From contig JAHLEZ010000014.1 in assembly GCA_020726505.1 (NCBI GenBank), forward strand, positions 62,001 through 126,000: a DNA stretch of 64,000 nucleotides, given 5' to 3'. Shown piece after piece: positions 34,488-45,889 of the stretch. The position numbers and the translations under genes are program-made. The notes beneath the pieces are model-generated. The model did no database searches. It was not told where the DNA came from and worked only from the letters and a program-made list of their open reading frames with translations. Position 1 is the stretch's first letter. Each line of letters starts with the position of its first letter. This DNA comes from Leptodontidium sp. MPI-SDFR-AT-0119 (lineage: Eukaryota; Ascomycota; Leotiomycetes; Helotiales; Leptodontidiaceae).

Positions 34488-34789
34488 TGTTACGACTTAC
34501 GATGCGCCTCGTGTTCTGACCGACACGGGCTCGTAGCATCGCTGGCTATGCGACGGCGCTAAGCCTAATAGGGAAGACTAAGTGGCGAGCCTGCGATATA
34601 TTAACGTGAATAGCACTCGATTACGCTAGGCCCTATTAGGAGGGTCCTTTATATATTTATACTCGAGCCCTCCCTTATAAAAAGCTCTCCTTTCCTCCTT
34701 GTCTTTTGTTCTCGATTCTGAGCGTAGCTAAAGGCCCAAATATAAAGCTAGAGTCTACTCGCCGTATCAACCTCTTGCCAGCCGTAACA
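34488..34789 (+). repeat. Probable solo or stranded LTR
   Basis: The segment starts TGTTACGAC and ends CAGCCGTAACA, so the termini are 7-bp inverted repeats with the TG...CA rule. A TATA-like TTATATATTTATACTCG and a second TTATAAAAAG lie inside, as in an LTR promoter. It is 302 bp long. I find no partner LTR in the window and no clean target duplication. It may belong to an element broken up by the Copia insertion at 34900. Confidence 0.45.
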
Positions 34790-34899
34790 AGTTCTCTCAT
34801 TCGTGTTTATCTCGACAATACCTTTAGATCTTTTGTAATTAACACGTAATATAACGATATAGCCTGCCTTAGTGTCTTCTAATTAATATTATATATTAT

Positions 34900-35166
34900 T
34901 GTTAGTCCACAGGTCCCTACATGAGTATACTTTAGTCTGGAAAAGGGAGTACGGGTCAAAGTTAAGGGTCAGAACTTAGCCGGACTAAGTTCGGACGACA
35001 TTCGGTAGAGATTTACAAGGGTTTTATAATATATAATTTAGCCCTCCTCGTACTCTCTTAAAAAATACACAAATTTTAAATTATATATTTATTAATTTAT
35101 CACTATACTCGCATTAGAATATATTCACATATGTGGCGTGGTATATAAACCGATATTACACTGATA
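34900..35166 (+). repeat. Copia family A outer copy, 5' LTR
   Basis: Begins TGTTAGTCCACAGG and ends CACTGATA, a mutated CACCGACA. It aligns with 58387-58657 and, reversed, with 44159-44414 and 51454-51709. Differences are dominated by C/T and G/A transitions. Confidence 0.85.
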
Positions 35167-35836
35167 TTAATTAATAGTAAGCTTATATTGTTAACTTTAT
35201 TATGAACAAAAAAGGTCTTAAGTTATAAAGCGGATTTTAAGCTTCAACTTAAGAAGTACTTTATTATATTTTCCTTAAAGGGCATTTTACCTTTTCTAAA
35301 TCGTAAAGAAAAGGCAACTTCTTTCTTAAGACTTAATTAGGACAATTGCACGTCAAAGAAAAGCTATTATAACACGACAATTACTTTACGAAGATTATTA
35401 ATTTAATATCCTTAAATCTAAAACTTTAGACCTTTAAGAAACTTATCCGGGAACCTACTAAATCACTTACGAATTATATCTAATATAATAGCGAATACTT
35501 TAAACTATACGCTAAAGCCAGAATTAACTCTAAAAACATTTAATAACACGGCTATATTAAGGGATACACTAAATCCTAACTTACTTTTCACAAGAAATAC
35601 GACGGTATACTTACAGAAGTTTCGTAAGTCCTTTTATAACGATTATATTAAAGGAGAATTCCTTTTCTAAGACTTTTAGGAGTATTTTAAGAGTTAAACA
35701 GTAAAGGAGTTTAGATTAATTAAGGTTACGAAACGTATATACCTTAAGAACGACTTACGAGCCTTTAATGTATTTATATAACGACAAAGGAGAACGAGGA
35801 CAGTAAAGGCTTTAGTAAAAGTAATATAAGTAAAGG

Positions 35837-36021
35837 TGTCGTATAGGCACGGGCCGATGCTCGGTTAGCTGCGCGCTACGCTAGATATAGTTTCTGCCAC
35901 GTTATATTGCTTTTAGGAGAATAACGTGTTCCCTTGATTTCCTTATGTATTCTAGAGAATAATTAATCACTTTAATTCTCCTTACGTTAATTATAAGGCT
36001 TTATTTTACTTTTATACTATA
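35837..36021 (+). repeat. Copia family B 5' LTR
   Basis: 185 bp, TGTCGTATAGGCACGG...TATACTATA. The 3' LTR partner at 51845-52029 reads TGTCGTACAGGCACGG...TGTATTACA. Most differences are C to T or G to A, and this copy carries more of the T/A variants. Confidence 0.9.
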
Positions 36022-39000
36022 GTTATAAGCCCTGTGACGAAGTTATTAAGTTAGTATTCTTCTTTTTATGTTTTATAGATTTAAGTAGAGCTATTAATAG
36101 AAGATTAATAAGTAACGAATAACGTTAGAGTTATTACTTATTAATAAGTGTAGTTTACACCGCCATTTTCCCTTTAACCTCTTTAGAAAAGGGTAAATCG
36201 AGTACTTATACTTGATATTCTCTTCTCCTCTTTAATAAATCTATTAAACCCTTAAAAGAGCAACTCTCTCTTCGTTATAGTAGACTTAACTTTAGTCTCC
36301 TCTTTTAATAATTAAACGCCGCTTAACTACGACAAGCAAACTTAGACTCTATAATACTAAGCCTTTAAATCCTTTTATATCTTCTACAAGATATAAACGT
36401 CAGTTAATTTAGAGCTATTAGTCGCTCTAAATATCCTCGAAAACGAGCCTTAAGTATAAACAATCGACTAAGTAAAGGCACAATAAGATAAGGAGGCTCT
36501 CGATTTCAACTTTAAGGAGTAAGTAAAGTGGGATAGAGACTAACAAGTACCTGAACTTAAGAGACTTAAACTAAATATAATACCTCTTATATTATTTAAT
36601 GTTATTATAGTTATTCTAATATATACTGCTTTAATAAGGGAGTATATTATAAAACACGCATAATAGTTAGAAAAGGCTCGGGCTTATAAGGTAATATATA
36701 AGTGGATTTAAGAGACAGTTAATCCTTTGATTTACTAAAGTACTATTCGAGAGTACGAGATTAAGAAGGAATAGAAAGCGAAAGAGTAACCTAATAAGAT
36801 AACGGACGAACTGAACGACCTACGATCTTAAACTTTATAAATACTCCTTAAGGTATTAAAGAGAGATTACGCCCCTTTAGAAATAAGTAATATTACTAAA
36901 GCTTAAGTTAAATACAAAGAGAAGCTCAAAATCGTTAAAATAAGACAGGTTAATCTTAAGGTATAGATTTAAGAGTAACGATTAGCTTATTAAGATACTT
37001 TATTATACGACATTCTGGACGTTAAGGGCCCCTTAGCGATTATTAACTTTATTAAGGTAGTACAAGAGAAGCTCACACTTAAATAAGCTCGCGAACGACT
37101 GTCTAAGGTTCTTAGAGATAATACTCTCGGAGTTATTTATAAGTACACGTTACTTTAATACGTTAATTAGTTATCGGCGCTTAACGAAGAGTCTCTTACG
37201 GCTACTAAAAGAAATAAGACAGTTAGATTATACACTACACTTAAAGGGAGATTAAATACTTTAAGAGTACTACTAGTACTAAGGACTCCTTCGCTAAATA
37301 CTACGCTTAATACTTACCCCTATAAGGTGGGCTCTCACTAACATAAAGCGATCGAGTGTTATAGACTTCGATATTACTATAACGGCTCAACTAGGGACAA
37401 ACTACGTAACTTACTGTTTATAAAGGAAATTAAGGAAACTTAAATTAAGCTTAAAAAGGAGTTTTCCGACCTTAAGCGAGTAATCGGCAAGAAAGGGTAA
37501 AAATAAGTAGCGGTAAAGGAAATTACTAAGGGAATAACCTCCGAAAACTCCTTGTCTTCTCCGACAACCTTAGCAAAAGCCTTAAAATTACTAAGGTATC
37601 CCGGCAGTATTAATGCTTGTGTAATTAATCCGGAGTTACTTAACGAGGCTCTCGCTGCCTCTGGAATTTATATTATTATTAATATAAATCGACACCCGCT
37701 CTTAGAGAGTACCTTATTTAATAACGGCGCTACTACTTATTTAGTTAACTCGGTTACTTTATTAAAGCCTAAGACCTTTATTAAATTAACTAACGACAAT
37801 AGTGTTAAAGCCGAAACGTTAAGCCTTATAGTTAAAGGCCGAGGTACTCGTGTCTTTAAGGGTACTCTCTATAGCCCTAATAGACTAAATACTAAGGACT
37901 TAAGGCTTTTTAACGTCGTTGTTATTAAAGGTTTTAATATTAATATTATTTCGGAAGCTCGTTTATTAAAGGCTAGACTTTAGTATAATAAGTTAGACTG
38001 TACGTTACGTGTAAGATTAGTTAAGAAGAGTATTATATTAAAATAATTAGAGTGACAGTTTAACTTAGTTTTCTTTAAATATAAGCCTTTTAATTACTCT
38101 TTAGCCTCTTTAATTACTTATAACTCTCTAATTCGCCTAACTTATACCTTTTTAATATTCCTTACACTTTAAAAGAGTATCCGGTAAGGCTTTCAATTAA
38201 GTCGACAATATTTGAGACTACGGCTAGACGACGCTAAGTTATAGCACTTACGAGTAGGGCACTTAGGGAAGGAAGTATTAGAGAATTTAATTAAGAATAC
38301 GCGTAACGTCGAGATTATAGGCACTACTTAAATTGAGTGTAAAGAGTATTCTTTAACTATCACGTAGTAAGTCATTAGTCGAAGACCTTCGGAGAAAACA
38401 GTTACCCGGCCTTTTTATCGCATTTCTTAGGACTTATTCGACTTCCTTATTAGATTTAATAAGAACAGTTAACTCTTATTAGTTAAAGACTAATACAACG
38501 GGAAATTCTATAAATAGCTCTTAAAAAACAAAGGGTTAATTGCCGTCTTAAGAGTTCTTAAACCGTTTAAGGCGTAAACGAGACGTTAATTTAGACTCTC
38601 GATTTACAAAATACGCTAAGACAACGATACTTTAGTTATAAGAATTAATAAATTAACTAAGTATAAAAAATAATATACGGAAAATAATATTAATATTAAG
38701 GGTACCCCTTTGTATATACATTAACTTAATAAGGGAGCTAAGCGTGTAAGTAAGGAAATTATTAAAAAGTCTATTAAGATGCGCCTTTTAGTAAACTTAC
38801 TAGAAGAACTTTAAACAAAAGCGGCTATAGCGGCAATTACTCTTTATAATATAAGTCTAGTTACTCGAAAAGACTTTAAGAGTCTAAATGAAATCTTTTA
38901 TATTTAGTTTAAGTAATATTTTCGATATTACGACCCTAAGCTTATTTAGAAGTTCACTACTAATATACGACCTAACTAAAGTAACATATAAGTATACGGC

Positions 39001-41830
39001 TATAGAGCTTACCTTATAATTAAGGACCGAGAGGCTTTTCAATAAAAGAGAGCATTTAAAGTTAACTTAAGAGCGCACCTTAGATACTTAATAAGATACG
39101 TCTCGTCTAATATATATAGGGTCTAAGTACCTTAATTATAACGTGTAATAGTGACTCAGAACGTTACTTTTAACGAATCCCTTTTTTATTTAAGCTCTTT
39201 AAACGTAAAGAGAGCGGTCGGCTAGCCGCGCTTAATATTAAGAGATTTTACTAAAATACTAAAAGAAGAGGAGGAACCTTAGGACGCTAAAACCGATATA
39301 ATCAATTAATTAAGCGCATTTGACATACTAAAATCAATAATAAATACTACTTTAGAAAGGGAATAACTAAGCCAAGTAATAAGTTCTATAAAAACTATTA
39401 AGTTTATAACCTCGGGGGTGCTATAGCCTTTGATTAAGCTTTTAATTACGGGGGTAAAGTAATTAATATTATCCTTAGAAAAGTTAGGATTAATAGAACT
39501 CGTTAATAAAAACTCGGGGGTGAAATAACTAAGGAAGAGTACTAGACTTTTTACTTATAAGTACTTTAATCAGGTCTTAAAACGAGTTAATAAATTAAGA
39601 CAGTTAGTGTCTTAAAGTATAACTAAGAGAGATATCTTACGTAATATATTAAACTTTAAGAGAAATATAGGAGTTAAGCGCTAATTAATACTATAAGTTA
39701 TTATATACTCTTAAAAGCTATATAACCGAGAGCGCGGTCTTAAGTGTCGAGGAGCACTTACTTAAGGTGCCGGCCTTAAGTAATTAGAAGCTCCGCCTCA
39801 AGTAATAGAGTATAAGGAGTATCTTAATTCGTTAAACTTAAGGGAAAAATTAAGTATAAAGTAACACTTATTACTTTTAGCCTTAATTAATAACAACTTA
39901 CTTAAACCTCTACAGAGGAAGAGGGTGGAAGATTAAGTAACTAGCGACAGTCGAAAGACCCAAGTTAGTAATAAGATTACGAAACTAAATTAAAGCGTTT
40001 ACACAGTAACTATTAAAGATCTAATTACGGAATCGTTAAACCCGTCGAGTAACCGTGAGTATTTAAAAGACTTTCTAGGGACTTTTTAGCCTAGTTAAGA
40101 ACTAGTGTAAAGAGACGGGAAAGACTTAAGCGTAGTTTATACTATAATCTTAGTGTCTGTTCTTAAAAATGTCGAAATTCGACAACTAGTTAATCTCTCA
40201 CAAATATATTAATCTTAATTACTAAAGGACTTATTAAATTAGAGAGACCTCAAAGATTACCCTCTAAGAGAGCACTTTTAAGCCGACGTAATTAAGGAAA
40301 TCACTAACTTAAAGTCGCGTAACTACTAGAGAGTCGTTAAATAAAGCTTTATTACTAAATAATTAATACTATTAAAATAAGTATTTTACGCTAAAGTCGA
40401 TTCGTTAGGGTATTTAATTAAGTGTCGCTCGCGAGTTATTATTAGAGGGGACTTATAACCCGAAACGTTAATTCTCTTAATATATACGGCTACTTTAATT
40501 ACTCGTTTTTTTAAGACTACTATAATAATAGCGGCTTAATTTAATTTAGAGATAATTTAATTTAATGTTATTAATACCTTTATTAACGTTAAATAGAGCG
40601 AATCGAGTGCTCGCGTACGTTATTACTTACTAGACGGATTTAAATAAGACAGTATAATAGTAGAGGTTAATCGTGCGCTTTACGGACTTAAAGACTCGCC
40701 AGCACTATAGTACAGAGACTTTACTAAGACTTTGTCAAAGTTAAGGTTAATCCTTTATAAGAAGGAACCTTATATCTTTATAAACAAACAACGCTTAGTC
40801 TTTGTTATCTTTTATATTAACGATATTTAAGTGTTATACTACGCTTTAGCCCTTAAAGACGCTTAACTTATAATCAAGGGTTTATATACGGCATATAAGC
40901 TCACTAGAGGTGAACTAATAGAGTGGTTTTTAGGTGTTCGCATTATTAAAAATCGTCAAGTAAAGACTATTTCTTTAATACACGACACTTATATCGAAAA
41001 GGTTACTCTGCGATTTAACTTAATAAATAGAAATTACTTAAGTACTCTATTACCTTAAGTTAAGTTACTAAAGAATCAAGGGCAAGTAACCCTAGCTTAA
41101 ATCAAGAAGTATTAAGAGAAAGTTAACTTAGTGCTTTATATAGTAATTATATTACGCGTAAACGTTACGTTTATAACTTTAAGACTTTCTCACTTCTTAA
41201 CTAACCCCTCTTTAAAGCACTTTATAGTAGTTAATTGGACTATTCGTTACCTCTTTAGAACCCGATTTTTAGTGATTACTTACAGTTACAAGTTACGCAA
41301 CTTTTAGCTTATTATAGCTTTAAATGCTTTATTTATAAACGATCTTAATATTAGGCGCTCTTTTAATAGTTATATTATAATACTTTTTAGAGGTTTGATT
41401 TTATAAAGAGCGGCCTTATAAGATACAGTCACTACTTCGACTACATAAGTTAAGCTTTTAGGCGTTAAGCGCACGGCTAAAGAGATTATAACTTTATAAC
41501 GTTTCTTTCGGGAGTTACGTCTTAAGTTAAGGGAAATTTAAAGAATCTTTTACGATAATTAATAAACAATACAGTTAATTATTAAGGAAAATTAGCGCAT
41601 CTCTACTAAGTTACGCCACGTTAATATTTAGAATATATAATTGCGTTAAGAGTTTTAAAAGGGCACTTTTTCAGTTAAATATTTACTTACAAATTATATA
41701 CCTACTAATAGACTTATAAAGAACTTCTCCCAGTAGAAATTTAAGAGTTTTGTTACTCTTATTAACTTAGTGGATGTTCGTGCTCAATTAAAGTAACTTA
41801 CTTTAGAAGTTTCACTTTAAAGCCGGCTTT
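36022..41830 (+). pseudogene. Copia family B gag-pol, RIP-inactivated
   Basis: Gag occupies about 36200-37500. The protease region is the longest surviving frame (37552-37983, 143 codons): LFNNGATTYLVNS stands where D-S/T-G-A is expected, then KGRGTRVFKGTLYSPNRLNT. Integrase follows at about 38230-39200. The end of reverse transcriptase is clear at 40890-41030 (YKLTRGELIEWFLGVRIIKN, IHDTYIEKVTLRF), and RNase H at about 41160-41560. Stops are abundant and mostly TAA/TAG where Gln is expected. There is no functional product. Confidence 0.75.
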
Positions 41831-42189
41831 TATATACGTTTTTTATCTTTCTTTTATTATAAAGGTAATTTAATTATAAGCTTACCTTATGAATATATAA
41901 TATATTTTCTTATATATTTATTATTCTTTTGTAAATTCTCTTATTATTTTATTTACTTAGAGAGTAATTAAGCTTGGGGGTGAAATACACGGCATTTAGA
42001 AGACTTAATTACTCTTAACAGTTATTCGATTCCACAGTAAAAAGCAGCGTAAGAAAGCAGTTACAAGGGGACACTTAATTGTTTAGAGGTTCTTAAGCCT
42101 TGCCAAATATAAAAAAACGAGTAACTTATATAATTAAAAGGCCTAAAACCTCCTGAACTAAGTCACTTAACACACTAGTAATCACCTTA

Positions 42190-44035
42190 ACAAGCTCCTT
42201 AACCTAAGTAGCTTAAGCTTCCTACTCTAGTGTGAGAGCAACTCTAGGAGGCTTATTAGCTATTAAGGCCCAGAAAGTAACAAGACTAGCACTAATGCCA
42301 GCGGCCGCAACAATAGCTCCACTAGCTCTACCTACAGTTATAATAAGAGCAGTAGCCGCAGGAGTAGCAAGAGAAGCCGGAGTTACTCCCTAAGGAGTCT
42401 CCTCACCACCCTTTAACTCCAAAGAGGTCTCAACGTAAAAAGCAGCCGTAATTACACCCAAAACACGACTGGCTCTACTAGCAGCTCTACTAACAACAAC
42501 TTAACCCTTAAGGGCCGCAAAAACCGGAGCTCTTAACCGCTTAAGCTCTTAGGGAAATCAGTAATTACACGCTAAAAAAGGAATAACTAAAGGAATTTAC
42601 CTTATCGCCCGCGTTATTTAAGAACGTAATACAATAAAGGAGGAAGGGGGCCTAAGTAGTAAAGGGAGTAGCCTTATATAAGTGGCCTAACAAGCAAGCG
42701 AAATAACAAGTACCCCGACTAACGACATTAAAGTACTCGCCGGTGCTTTTAGTTTAAAGGGCGCTATTAATATAACTTAAGTAAATAACCGCACGCTTAA
42801 CTCCCTTAACACGAGGGGCACGGGTAGTACGAGGAACAGCCGCGGGAGTAGCCTTGACAGCCTTAGTAGTGTGAAGGGGACAAAGCCCAATCGTATCGAC
42901 AAAAGAGCCAAAAGTAGTATTCGTTGTATATGTTCTGTGGATGCAACTCTACAGCTAGCAGCCGGCTATATAAAGGGGTAGTCAAGTCAGCTGACAAGCT
43001 CTCACGTGCCATCCCCACCACATCCGTCCCTCCCTTCAAAGGCTCTACCCGCCCTCGGGCAGCTATCTAACCTTAAACCCGATCCTCAACATTATCTAAA
43101 TATTTAGTTGTAATATAATTTACATATAGAAACCAGTGACATGTAAATGACCTATCTGTCCTTCGGATGCCTCGGCGAAAGGGGGGTCAAGTGCGTGTAT
43201 GTATATGTTGAAGTGTACGGAGCGTCGAAGTGTGGAAATATTGTACGTAGTGTAGAGTCGAAGAGATAGCTTGTAGAGGCATATCGAAAGAGATAAGTGG
43301 TCGTAGAAGTGAGGTAGGTTGAGAAGAGCTCGTAGAGGCTATCAAAGAAGGTATGATGCCGCTCGGCAGAAAAGACTAAGTTAATGGCTCTCTGAAGGTA
43401 TCGTTGTCGTGTAGTTAACAAGAGCTAAAGAGTGCTCAACGAGAGGAGGAGTATTAGAAGAGGAAGTGTACGTCAGGCAAGTACGAAGGCATCGTATGCG
43501 GAGGCATCGTCGTGTGCGAAGGCATCGTGTGCGAAAGTATCGTGTACGAGAGGTATATCTTTATGTTTCGTCAAACTTGACTGCAAATCGAAGAGAAGAG
43601 GTTCTAAGTATTCAAGGGCCTTCGACTAAAGATACACACGCGCATCTTAACACTCCCTGCGTAAGTCACCAAAATGTGAAGGGGACAAAGCCCAATCGTA
43701 TTGACAAAAGAGCTAAAAGTAGTATTCGTTGTATATGTTCTGTGGATGCAACTCTACAACTGGCAGCCGGCCATATAAAGGGGTAGTCAAGTCAGCTGAC
43801 AAGCTCTCACGTGCCATCCCCACCACAGTAGCCTTCTTAGAGGCGGATTTTTTTTTTGGCCTTAGCCTATTATAATTAGTAAGTTATACTCAGATCGGCA
43901 AATTCTTTAAATTAATAATTAACGATTAATAAACTTTAACTTAATAACTTACAGCGGTAATAACACGCTTAGCCTTAACGGCCTTAGCAAATCGATTAGA
44001 AACACCTATTTTAAAAATAAGAGTAATTAATTAGT
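42190..44035 (-). pseudogene. Antisense accessory module of Copia family B
   Basis: Between RNase H and the 3' LTR, the minus strand carries protein-like sequence opposite to gag-pol. It reads SNRFAKAVKAKRVITA, then an intron (43867-43952, GTAAGT...TAATAG), then AKAKKKSASKKAT. The TRIM at 42870-43827 interrupts it. It continues KAVKATPAAVPRTTRAPRVK, a Cys-bearing stretch (VVSRGTCYFACLLGHLYKA), and after a frame change or second intron ASRASRVLGVITAAFYVETS and VKELVKVITSVLSDLV. Stops fit CAA/CAG to TAA/TAG on this strand. The segment 42160-42870 keeps noticeably more CpA on the + strand than the rest of the element. I recognise no family. The basic N-terminus and Cys cluster suggest nucleic-acid binding, which is an inference. 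Confidence 0.45.
42866..43831 (-). mobile_element. TRIM (miniature LTR retrotransposon), copy 2
   Basis: Element 42870-43827, again exactly 958 bp with two 153-bp LTRs (42870-43022 and 43675-43827), in reverse orientation to copy 1. It is flanked by GTAG (CTAC in element orientation). The internal sequence differs from copy 1 mainly by scattered transitions. The antisense 106-codon frame is kept (43466-43786), while the sense frame is shortened to 89 codons (43152-43421). It is inserted in the antisense module of Copia family B. Confidence 0.9.
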
Positions 44036-44085
44036 TGATTAATTGATTAATTGTTTATTTAGTTAATTAATTAATTAGTAGATCG
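44023..44085. repeat. TTAATTAA-rich low-complexity stretch
   Basis: A run of overlapping TTAATTAA and GATTAATT words ending TTAATTAATTAATTAG. It is self-complementary and sits just inside the Copia family B segment left of the inner family A copy. Probably RIP-derived simple sequence. Confidence 0.5.
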
Positions 44086-44158
44086 AAAGGTCGATCTATA
44101 TATATTATAGAGAGGTTACAGGACTAAGAATTAAGTGGGGGCTACGCTACTTTAAATA

Positions 44159-44414
44159 TGTCGGTGCAGTACCGGTTCATGTACCACGCCGCATGTGTGA
44201 ATATATTCCAATGCGAGTATGGCGACAGAGTAATAAATGTATGGTTCAAAATCTGTATTAATTCTAAGAGAGTGCGAGGAGAGCCAGACTATATACTACG
44301 AAACCCCACCGAATCTCCACCGAAACTAGTCCGGCTAAGCTCTGACCCCTGACTTTGACCCGCACCCCCTTTTCCGGACTGAAGTATACTCATATAGGGA
44401 CCTATGGACTAACA
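44159..44414 (-). repeat. Copia family A inner copy, 3' LTR
   Basis: Left-hand LTR on the + strand, 256 bp, the 3' LTR in element orientation. It pairs with 51454-51709. It holds more T/A variants at differing sites near its right end (ATACTCATATAGG against ATGCTCATGCAGG). Confidence 0.9.
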
Positions 44415-44859
44415 CAGGCAAAACTTCTTTTGGAAAAACCATTTCCAATACACGTAGGAGTAAACAACGAGTAATATAAGAAATAACAAATAAAATGACA
44501 GAGTATCTGACAGCGTCTGACCCCGATCTGACAGTGTCCCGAAAGTGCCCCGAAAAGGGCCCGAATCTAGCGAGACGCAGTAGCGAAGTTAAGCGAGAAC
44601 CAATAATAATAGGAACCTTTAGTATTGTACAACGTGATAGATATATATATGTCGCTTTCCCCCAAAGATTTAGAGTCTCCTTTAGCCAACACACATACAA
44701 CTACCGTACGTATACTACTTTCCGATCTCTCTAATTCGCCTAATATAGCTTAAAAACTGATATTTCTAAGAAGACTATATTAAATTAAATAGATAACCTA
44801 AAAGTAAATATACTCTTTAGAGATAGTTCGGTAAGGAAACAGTGTACTAACTAAAAACA

Positions 44860-45339
44860 GTGCCTGCACTAATACCCACAAGAGCGCTCGACCTCGCCTA
44901 CCGCAAATGTTACATTCGGTGCGTCCGCTTCCTCGCAAAGAATCTGTCCCACGAATGTGCCTTTAATAATCTTAAGAGTAAGAAATACACGTACTACGTA
45001 GAGAAGAAGTCCCGGTGTAACTTAGTAAGTATTCTTATTTCTTTTCCCTATTCTGAATCGTATCCGAATCCTCGCCGAAAGTACTCTAGATATATAGTTA
45101 CTGACATATAATAGATTCCGTAGTTTGTCGCCGAAAAATACCTTCGTCTAATTACTGCCCTCGAGGCAAAAGATAAAAAAGCTATCGTTACTGCCGCTGA
45201 ATTAATTAATTCGGCATTATTAGTCGCCGCTACTAACGCACTAAAGACTACTGGGGAGTTGTCGTTAGCGTTACTAAAGGAAACGCGCGCTATACGCCGG
45301 GAAATCGCTAGCCTGGCTAGCTCGCAAGTAGTAAGTTAA
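44860..45339 (+). CDS. Antisense Cys-containing accessory gene inside Copia family A
   Basis: Runs opposite to gag-pol, between RNase H and the 3' LTR. The upstream sequence TACTAACTAAAAACAG is a perfect branch point plus acceptor, so an unseen first exon is likely. The 44860-44862 GTG is therefore the frame limit, not necessarily the start. Exon 44860-45024, intron 45025-45114 (GTAAGT...CTGAC...ATAATAG), exon 45115-45339; phases match. The first exon has a Cys/His cluster (RKCYIRCVRFLAK, LSHECAF, then KKYTYYVEKKSRC, whose Tyr residues would be Cys before G to A change). The second exon is helical and Ala/Leu-rich (ALEAKDKKAIVTAAELINSA, then LLKETRAIRREIASLASS). One TAG replaces an expected CAG. 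A zinc-binding, coiled-coil nuclear factor is plausible but unproven. Confidence 0.6.
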
Positions 45340-45889
45340 ACCCCTTATTCCTTTTTAATATTAAGGCTCTTAAGTACTAATAACTTTTGTACTATAAGAG
45401 ACAGTGTTAGTTTTGAACTAGCTCCTTACCGTCGTCTCCTCTGCCGCCACTAAGCGTAGTAGGGAAGACGGCGGTAAAGACAATACTCCCACCAAGTGTC
45501 TCCGCCGAAGTCGCCGCTATAGCGCGGGGGAGGAGGAGGGGGAAGAGGAAGAACCTCTCCTTAATATATATGCGTAAGGGATTCGGCCCTGTTTCGGATT
45601 GGCTTCGTGGTAGGTTCTTCGTAGCGGCACTTTCTTTATACTACTATACGGGAGTAGCCCCCTATAGTAAAACCGGCAGTTTGTCCTTGTTAAAGTGTCG
45701 TCGCAAGGCCGCCTGTTAGTACTTTGAATTAGAAAGTATTTAGAACTAAATCAAGTGTGTTTCTGACTTCGCAAATTAACTAAATATAAAAATAATCGCA
45801 AGTGATGAATTAATAAAAATGAAAGTTACAAGGAAATGTATAAACAACAAAGAAAATCAACGAGTGTAAGAAACCCCTTTATTACTAGT

